This document shows, piece after piece, positions 56,669 to 64,000 of a DNA stretch of 64,000 bases. The DNA is taken from positions 1,736,001 to 1,800,000 of the forward strand of contig JAVHJL010000006.1 of NCBI GenBank assembly GCA_036971715.1, written 5' to 3'. The stretch is from Arthrobotrys musiformis (lineage: Eukaryota > Ascomycota > Orbiliomycetes > Orbiliales > Orbiliaceae). The position numbers and the translations under genes are program-made. A model generated the notes under the pieces. That model had not been told where the DNA came from and did not search any database. It saw nothing but the letters and a program-made list of their open reading frames with translations. The number at the start of each line of letters is the position of its first letter. Positions within the stretch are counted from its first letter, which is position 1.

Positions 56669-58343
56669 GCTTGTGAACATAGCTAGACGGTAGTTCCGGA
56701 TTCAAGGAACGTTCTCATAATAACTATAGGAGGCATGTTGGCAGTAGGCCTAGAAGATATATTATGTTCCGCTTTTGGTATGATAGGGCTTGTGGGTTAT
56801 TTTTGTGTCAATTGAACTTGTATGGAGCTTCTTAGTTATGGTTCTGCGTATTTCTTTAGACACTATGCCACTGAGGTATGCTTTCGTAGCATGATTGTCT
56901 ATGAATACGTTGTGGCAATGCATACTATTTCATACTTTAGACTCTTTAACATTTTCGATTCTCTAGATACGTTATATACGTTATTATATTCCTCAATGTA
57001 TAGGTTCTTCGAAACCAGTGGATTTGACGTGTTTTCGTCTTCCGCCTTACCTCTTCGTAAATTCATTGGTCATCTTGCACTTAGTATTTTGAATACATGC
57101 ACTGTCGATCCTATCGCTGCCCCTCTGTGCTGCCCGGCGGGTCCTGATACGTATTATACAGCCGAATTATAAAAAAGGATAATCCTTGCTAGCTATACCT
57201 GAAGTACCTAAGAATGTTTGTACCAATCCTAGAGCTAACGATCGAAACGCGCGGAAAACTAGTACCGGTATACCTTCGAACCTAGCCACAGATAATCAAG
57301 CTATGCCAGTCTGCGAGGCCAGGCCAGTCCAACTTTTGTCTGCTGTCTTAGGTGGGGCTCATGCTATAGTACTAATAGTACGAATAAATACGTTCTAACC
57401 GCGTGCAGGTAGCGTTGGCACCATGCCCCCTCGGTGCTTAAGCTAATTAAGCTTCGACAACCAGTACTGCAGTTAACTAACCTGTGCGCTGCCTTGGTTT
57501 GCAAGCGGCCGATTGGGATACTAGTATACTGAGAATGAAAACGTATTAGAAAGCGTAGCATCTGGCCTTGGAGATAATTGCCTACCAATACTATCGCGTT
57601 AATCCGACGTGCGATATACGAACATAGTCTCGGATCACACCTCCACAGACTCTTTGTAGCTTTTTAAAAGCTTCGAATTTTCCATTTAAATTGCCCCAAT
57701 TTCCAAAGTTCAGAAGGAACACTTGCAAACGAGACCACCCTTGCATTAATAATTAATATATATATTACACTGCCACGAGCTGCGCAGGCCTCGGGTTCAA
57801 GATACCTAGGTCCTTACAACACATTTTTGTGTTATGTTCTAAATTTAGCTTAGTTTGTGCCGGAGACCAACACGATCTTCACGCTCCCATGCATGGAGTT
57901 CCAGTTAGCGCTTCCTAGGAATTGCTGTCAAGAAACCGCCTGCAAACAAATCTAATTCGTAGCAGAAGGTCCCCACATAACCCCAAAGGCCGGAGTCCTA
58001 GTATGGATCTCGTGGTTCATGAGTGTGCAATTTCCCACAATTCTGCACAGTCCGTGACAAAGGCTTACATTAAAAGTCCGACCTTTGACGGTTGTTTCTT
58101 CTCGAAGTTCTGCACACATACTATTTTTCGATTCCTCGCACTGGTTGCTTCCTTTTTGGATATTCTACTACTGCCATTTGTGGTTTCCTTTTACCGTTTG
58201 GTTGTATGGGCGTCGTCTTACATTTACAGAACTGGACTTTATGATAGCTGACGAAAGAAGAGATCGAGTCTCTGAACCAAGCTCACCCGAAACCTACTGT
58301 TGAGGCTTAAAAAAGAGATTGTAGATACATAGAGGCGATTCGA
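56669..58343. other. AT-rich spacer
   Basis: 1.7 kb. A possible small ORF (ATG 58003, stop 58249-58251, 82 aa with one hydrophobic helix) is open but unsupported. The 57000-57600 stretch has short TpA-rich ORFs that may be decayed sequence. Confidence 0.4.
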
Positions 58344-59021
58344 ATGGCCATGTTCTTCGCTCTCTCAATTTTACTTCTGACATTTTCCCCTCTCACCTCT
58401 GGCCTTGACAGTCGGTCGACGATCTTATCAACAAGTACCTTCGCATATCCCTACCCCTCGCGGCCCATCGCCCGCCCGACGGCTTCAACCGTTGCTAATC
58501 AAACATTTTACTGGTTCCAAACCAGCCGGCTCGATCCTAATGCTCCGACTCCTACGCTTCGAGGGAGAATCCTGTCCACGGACCACTTTAGCTTTACGAA
58601 ATACAGAGTTACCTGCGAAGCTAAGGACGCATCATTAGGCTGCACATACACAGATTTCACGGTAACCGCCTCGGGGACATCGCAGCTATACTACGAAACT
58701 CTGAGTCCTATGCTAAGTGTTGGCTGCGAGGTCAGCAATACTACGTCCGCCGTTTGTTCGAGCAGGAAACACGGTCAGGATGTGACGGAGGCGGTGACGA
58801 GAACTTGGAAAGCGTCTGATTTCCCAGGATATTACGAGGTTATAGTGACACCGGAGCCGGTGTTAGAAGGGCGGTACGAGTATGACCAGTACGTCTACGA
58901 AACTCAAGTGCAGGAACCGACTACTACCGCCGGCGGGCCGGGGCGGGACTGTCAACTGAGCTGGGGCTTGTTGTTGGCTTCAATAGGAGGGGCAGTTGTG
59001 ATAGTGTCGATTACGATATGA
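58344..59021 (+). CDS. Small secreted GPI-anchor-type surface protein
   Basis: Single exon, 225 aa. Signal peptide at the N-terminus (FFALSILLLTFSPLTSG). The middle has a pair of cysteines in the form C-E-V-S-N-T-T-S-A-V-C, plus an upstream pair (VTCEAKDASLGCTY). A C-terminal hydrophobic helix is preceded by Thr/Gly-rich residues, fitting GPI attachment. The C-x-V/F-x2-TTSA-x-C motif and overall plan match the gene at 16979-17635. Function unknown; a wall or membrane location is inferred. A second in-frame ATG lies two codons downstream. Confidence 0.78.
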   Translation: MAMFFALSILLLTFSPLTSGLDSRSTILSTSTFAYPYPSRPIARPTASTVANQTFYWFQTSRLDPNAPTPTLRGRILSTDHFSFTKYRVTCEAKDASLGCTYTDFTVTASGTSQLYYETLSPMLSVGCEVSNTTSAVCSSRKHGQDVTEAVTRTWKASDFPGYYEVIVTPEPVLEGRYEYDQYVYETQVQEPTTTAGGPGRDCQLSWGLLLASIGGAVVIVSITI

Positions 59022-59495
59022 GTTAAGGCATGCGAGCAAATTAAATTTGGAGCTACGCTGGCGTATTTTCTGGGGACAAGCACGAAGTCAGGCGTTCTTT
59101 ATATTTCGGCGTTTCGACGCTTCTTTGCAACACATGACAGGCCGTTGTGCCCTACTTTCGATCAGTTGGTTGTTTTTGCGTTGGCTGTTGTTGTATTTTC
59201 GAGTATGTTACACAGATGCAAGGACGGATTTGGACAATTGATTTGTACAACCTGGTATATTTGTTTACATATTGATATCTAGTAGATCTAGATCTAGCTA
59301 GAGTTCTAGAAAGCTAGTTTACAAAAAGGGGTGACAAGAATCGAAAGATATATACAACGCTCCGCGTTAGCATAATAACCTCTTTTACTACTTAGCCGTG
59401 AGCTTCGTGTTGCCTGGTTTATGCGCGAGACTGGCGGCCCTACTGGGCCCTGAACTTTTCGGGCCTGCATAGAGCTAAAAGGTTTCGCCCTTGGC
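59022..59495. other. Spacer and possible LPMO tail
   Basis: Contains the 3' flank of the LPMO gene. The minus-strand frame 59306-59539 stays open past the LPMO stop and looks like a plausible alternative tail. Confidence 0.45.
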
Positions 59496-60607
59496 TTAGG
59501 CTCGGGAAGAAAATCTTGCCGTTCCTCGAGCGCTGGCATAGCGGTGGCGTGAGCGTGAACACCGTTGAGTTGGTCGGGCAGATGGACGAGTCGTAACTGG
59601 CAGAGCAGAGGTGGCGGCCGGCCTGGTGGTGACGGCTACAGCTGGGGTAGTAGTGGTGACCACAACGGCAGGGGTAGTGACTGGTCTAGTGGTAGTCGCC
59701 AGCGTGGTGGTAATAGCTCCTACAGTCGTAGTGGTTTGAGGCGCGACAGTAGCGGTAGTTGAAGAACTAGGACTAACACCACCACCGCTGCTCTTGCCAT
59801 CCCAAACAGCAGGACCGGGGTAAAGTGGATCATATGGTTTGCGGCCCCAAATGCTGAAGTTGACAGCAGGATCGTCTTGCTTGTAAACGCCGGGGATTTT
59901 GACCAACGGGCCTGGAGTACCATTACCGTTTCCTGTCACTTTGACTTGTGCGCAGACGTAGTAGAATTCAGCTTCGCCGGCATGGGCTCCGTGAAGTCCA
60001 ATGTGCTCGGCACGGATAAGATACTCGCCCGGTGGGGTATTTTCTGGCAAGATGAAATCAATGGTATCTTTATCCCACGTACACCAATCTTCGTCCTGAA
60101 GTCCGTCGGCCGTGCTACCGCAGGTCGTAGACTGGAAAACCTTGAACCAATCGCCATCGCCCATGTAGTCCACCGCTTTACCTGCCGCCTTGGACATGTA
60201 CACTTGCGCAGGGCCAGGGTGTTTCATGGTGGCGCCGTAAGCGAGTCTGAAGCCGATCTTGTCACCAGGAGCTACCTCAATAGTGGAGGTTTTATACTGC
60301 ACACCCATGCATTAACGATTAGAATATTGATTAGTTATGAACAATATCGATCGACTATCGATACTAAGCAAATATACTCTCTTACCGCATTGCTATTGGC
60401 CCCTTGATTGCATCTAAAATCTGTGTCTAGAGGAGTTGTACCGAAGGAGTTGATAAATTTGGTCGGCATGTACTTCTCAGTTCGAGTGTTCTCGCGAATA
60501 TATTGCCAAGATTGGGAAATTTGGCCATTGACTACAAGCCTATCGAAGGTGTAATGGGCATTCGCAATGCCGGCCAAAGCGGCAGCCACGATAACACTAA
60601 TTTTCAT
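59496..60607 (-). CDS. AA9 lytic polysaccharide monooxygenase
   Basis: Two exons, 60386-60607 and 59496-60296; 340 aa. Copper enzymes of this family cleave cellulose and related glucans outside the cell. A signal peptide (residues 1-17) ends in A-N-A, leaving His18 as the mature N-terminus: the first ligand of the histidine brace. The second His is in MKHPGPAQVYM (His100), and the axial Tyr and adjacent Gln are in EFYYVCAQ. WCTWDKDTIDFILPENTPPGEYLIR is AA9-like. A Thr/Pro/Val-rich linker of about 50 residues follows, then an Arg/Ser-rich tail with no CBM1 module. The tail departs abruptly in composition and another frame stays open beyond it, so the last 30 residues are uncertain. A TATAAA lies about 200 bp upstream. 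Confidence 0.9.
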
Positions 60608-60807
60608 GATTGCAACTGGGGAATTGTATATCGAACAATTACTTGTGATCGTAGTAAAAGAATGTGTAATTGCGAAAACCGGCCTAAGCGGATTCAACGA
60701 AAGAGAGAAAAAAGCAAAGAGAAGGAAAAAAACGAAGATAGAAAGTAAAGAGCGACTGGCTGACAACTAACGATAACGAAATATTCATTGAAGTCGACAT
60801 CGTGGAC

Positions 60808-60820
60808 GTATTTATATCTA
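60808..60820 (-). promoter_or_regulatory. TATA box of the LPMO gene
   Basis: On the minus strand the sequence reads tagatataaatac, containing TATAAA about 205 bp before the ATG at 60607. The spacing allows a leader of about 170 nt. Confidence 0.5.
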
Positions 60821-63161
60821 GATTGTCCGCGTTTGGGCAATGAGTTCTATACGCCGTTTTTCTATTGGACAAGGGGCTCATATGAGGCCAAGTGAAACAT
60901 CTTGTCTGTATCTATGAATATGAAGGGTCGTGGTAGCCCTAGCCTAATGCTACCTGGTGTGGAGACAAAATAAAGTGTTGAAGAGCGAGCATAAAGTAAA
61001 ATACTGCATTGCGCCAGTCTGCCTTGTCTGTTATAGATTAAAATCCCATAGCCGTGGAACTGTAAACGGTAAACCGGTGGGTCGAGTCCCTGTGAAACTC
61101 TCCATATCCTTGCGAGGTGGCGTTCAAATCCAGTGGCCGAGCCCTAAAAGCCGAAGTTTATATCGACACCTGCTCCGCCTAAACGAATTCGATCCGTGAA
61201 ATAAAAAACTTTGACAGAAGTTTTCTTCCTATAGTTGTTGGATTTGATATGGTCATCTACGAGATTCCTCGAGTCAGAGCTAGAAGTTCAATAAAAAACG
61301 CCTGGGACGACGAGACAACCGGGGAGATATTATATTAATATTAGTTGTTGTAGCACTACCCAGGTCTGTAGAAGCCCGCCAGTGATGAATTCATATGCAT
61401 AGCTCACTAGACCGGTTCCTAGTGAAGCACATCTGCATGCCCAGAAATATCATCTATATATATAGAGAAATACGCAAGCCTAGGCCTTTGGCAGAAGTTG
61501 GAGTCCATGATCCAAATCAATGCAAACAGCAGAGGGCTTTTTTATATTTTTGGTCGTTGCAAGCTAGGATCGATCTCGGGCGGCGTAGCCAACGTTGCAA
61601 CTCGAAAATTCCCACCGCATGCAAAGAGGGTTACGGAGAAGTGCAACAAAACTTGAATGGATGCTGTATAAATAAAAACAAGAAATTTACCATAAAATAA
61701 ATTTATACATGAACGCACGATACAATGGCCAAATAGACCATTGGTGTATCTATCTATACCTAGGTATCAGTCTCGAGATCTCGAAGTTTTTTTTTTGTCA
61801 GCTGATCAGGAATTGTCAACCTGAATCTCGCAGAGTTTTTCATTTCTACAGTTAAGAAAATTGGGTAGTTAAAAGAAAAGGCATTTTGAAGCGCAATAAG
61901 TTGTTTTCTATTTATCGTATTTTTTGCTATCCCGTTTTCGACTGTACTTTGGCTTCTAGCCGTTAGTCTAAACTGATATCGATAACCCAGTATATAAGTA
62001 TGTTGGTGGAACTCCACCTTAGGTCCGCTGAACAATATATACCAGCACGGATGTCTTTCGAACCCACAGAACCACTTTCGATATACTTCCCTTAGACCAA
62101 TACAAGCCTCGACTTATCGGGATGCGAATCAAAAGGCGACTCATGCGCATGCAAGCTTAGTCCACGTCCGGTTCGTGAGCCGCGCTCTGGGGCAGATCCC
62201 ACCAGATTCAAAATAACACACCGGCAACACATAAAAATTTGCCTACTCTCATACACCTTTTGAGAGTACTCAAGTCGAAGGAATATAGGACCATTTGCAA
62301 GAGCCGCTCGAAAATTTGGGAGAATAAAACCGTGCTTTGGGATTCTTATCAAGATTAAACAAAAGAGTAAGGAATATTGCCCTTTTAGATCGACTTCTAT
62401 GAGCTCCCGAGTTCCACCACTAAGTCAGACTTATCAAAAACGGCATTGGGCACTGACCAATCGTGTCACAGGCCCTTTTCTTTTTTCATTCAAATCACTA
62501 CTTAAGTCTCACGATAGCGAGATTCGTTTGTAAGTATTTACGCCAAGATCGTGGTTCGCGACTGAGTCACCCAACCCATGCGCCCCGCGGCTCAACTACG
62601 CATGCGATATACTTTTGGGCCTGAATCACTGAATAATTGCTTTGGCTTGGCTGTTGGTCGCTTGTGACTTCTATTTAAAAACGAGATTATAGAGATGATA
62701 TTTTGATCTAGAATTCACCTGTAGGTTGCCTCGAACCCAGGCCCGAGGTCCATAACATAGTTTGTTCTAATCGATTATCGCCTGTAGCCATATCCTGCCT
62801 GAAGTCGCGAACTGCATCATTCATATATATTCACAATCACCCAGACCGTTTCTTTCAAACACTACGGATTTCTCGAGCTAGAGTGCCAGAAAGAGGCAGG
62901 CTTTGTTCAATATCCCGACGTTGAATTTCACCACGAATCAAACTAGCTGAGCACAAACCCTCTAATTGTGCTAGGTATTTTCTATGATCTTCATTTGAAC
63001 GAAGACATCATACCTGCACTCTCTACACGCTCGGCGGAAGGCAGTGAGGGAATCAATAAGAGTCAAGTTATCGCCCGCAACAATCGATTTTGCACGCTTT
63101 TTCGAGGGGAAATCATACTTGGGATTGGATTTTCCGAGTCCACCGCTGGCTGAGCCCGCCA
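60821..63161. other. Spacer, no confident gene
   Basis: AT-rich DNA with the remainder of the LPMO upstream region. Short ORFs (for example 61395-61700 plus and 62092-62352 minus) have no family similarity. Two sequences that look like tRNA B boxes (61078 and 61128) lack a foldable tRNA. Confidence 0.45.
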
Positions 63162-63169
63162 TATAAAAG
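63162..63169 (+). promoter_or_regulatory. TATAAAAG box of a gene beyond the right edge
   Basis: TATAAAAG is followed directly by a pyrimidine-rich leader (cccttcctttcccccttctc), the usual start region of a strongly expressed fungal gene read rightward. A donor-like GTAAGTCC follows at 63301, and a second TATATATA at about 63745 is followed by CT-rich DNA. No start codon of a real coding frame is inside the window. Confidence 0.5.
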
Positions 63170-64000
63170 GCCCTTCCTTTCCCCCTTCTCTAACTTTCTT
63201 CTCTTCAACATCTTCATCCTCCCTTCTCTCGTCCTCGCCATCACACAACCGTCCTGCCGAGCTCCTTCCCAGTCCCTCAAGCCCTTGTCCCACTTGAATA
63301 GTAAGTCCTCTCTCAATCCTTCCTCAGCCTTCATCACATCCATTAGCATATTCATCCACCCACCCACCCATCCATCCATCCATACATCCATCCAGGTTCG
63401 TTCCATGATATAAGTCCATCCGTCTTGTCCTTTCATCATATATCCCCTCCATTTCAAGAACGTTGAATGCTGCATATTTGAAGAACGGCATTGATTCCGC
63501 AAGGCCTACTCCTAGGCTTCGCGCCTCGTTGAATGCTTGCTGGTTCAGAGGCCAATTCTCGACGACGGGGCCCTGAAACTACTTTGGAAGTTTCTCGGCG
63601 ACGCGTATCACCTTGCAACGGATTTTTCCCTCAATCCCATTGGAGTCTCAAGGTGAACGTGTTTTGCACGCTCCACTGTTGCCGCACGCTCCTGGGTTCA
63701 GCCCTCCCTCCGCAAAAGCTTGAATTATTTTTCCCTCAATGTTGGTATATATACCTCTGCGCTCAGCATTCCTCCCTCTCCTCTCCTTCTTCCTTCCTTC
63801 TCACCTCATCCCCACCTTCTTCCCATCTTCCTTCTTCCCATCTTCCTTCTTCCCATCCTCCTTCTTCTCATCTTCTATCTTCCCATCTTCTATCTTCCAT
63901 CCTAAGACGAGCTAGCTTCATCCTATTCCCATCTTCACATCATCGATTCTTCATCCTAGCATCCTCCTTGGTCTTCAATCAGCTAACATCTCTCCAAGCT
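63170..64000 (+). other. Pyrimidine-rich leader and CCAT/CTTCC repeats
   Basis: (CCAT)n at about 63355-63395 and a CTTCTTCCCAT-type repeat at about 63770-63900. Probably the 5' leader or leader introns of a gene starting past 64000. Confidence 0.45.
63770..63900 (+). repeat. CTTCTTCCCATC-type tandem repeat
   Basis: Several imperfect copies of a pyrimidine-rich unit of about 14 bp, all on one strand. Typical of promoter or leader DNA, but long. Confidence 0.8.

Noticed and set aside
57000..57600. Possible transposon remnant
   Set aside because: TpA-rich with short ORFs, but no terminal repeats, transposase or reverse transcriptase motif could be seen.
61060..61150. Two B-box-like sequences resembling tRNA T arms
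   Set aside because: No A box, acceptor stem or anticodon arm could be placed.

Overview
The window is nuclear DNA from a filamentous ascomycete (Pezizomycotina type). The evidence is protein genes with many short GT-AG introns (47-177 nt), AT-rich spacers, and fungus-restricted families: AKR1, POP3, MRH4, ATP23, a bZIP/DUF3425 factor, an AA9 polysaccharide monooxygenase, a DUF7770-type gene and small GPI-type proteins. I cannot fix the genus. Exon structures were worked out by hand: donors and acceptors were joined and the reading frame and family motifs checked across each junction. Most models close in frame.

Layout. 1.6-8.7 kb: an isochorismatase-fold hydrolase (+), a long low-complexity protein with a degenerate retropepsin-like domain (-), and a GDSL esterase of the IAH1 type (-). 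10.6-13.3 kb: a CLC chloride channel/antiporter (+). 13.3-19.2 kb: a gene-poor TpA-rich stretch with a probable decayed gene and one GPI-type surface protein. 19.2-21.6 kb: the ankyrin-DHHC palmitoyltransferase AKR1. 22.5-24.7 kb: two broken accessory genes, a DUF7770-like gene with a TAG in place of a conserved Trp and a phosphotransferase-like gene broken at its metal-binding motif. A tRNA-Ile(UAU) with an intron follows at 25.1 kb.

26-45 kb is a housekeeping block: CYS4 (cystathionine beta-synthase) divergent from POP3 (RNase P/MRP subunit), BUD4/anillin-like septation protein, MRH4 (mitochondrial DEAD-box helicase), PRO1 (glutamate 5-kinase) divergent from ATP23 (mitochondrial protease), and an Aurora kinase.

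46.8-56.7 kb looks like an accessory catabolic locus: a bZIP/DUF3425 regulator, an AtuA-like (DUF1446) protein and a class III CoA-transferase sharing a divergent promoter, and a TRI12/DHA2-like MFS transporter. I infer uptake or efflux of an organic acid, CoA activation and further conversion; the substrate is unknown. The right end has a second GPI-type protein, an AA9 LPMO, and a 3.2 kb stretch without a confident gene that ends in a TATA box and pyrimidine-rich leader pointing out of the window.

No CRISPR, insertion sequence, virus or complete transposon was seen. The best leads for something undescribed are the AtuA/CoA-transferase/MFS/bZIP locus, the retropepsin-like protein, and the esterase whose catalytic serine sits on a 14-nt microexon.
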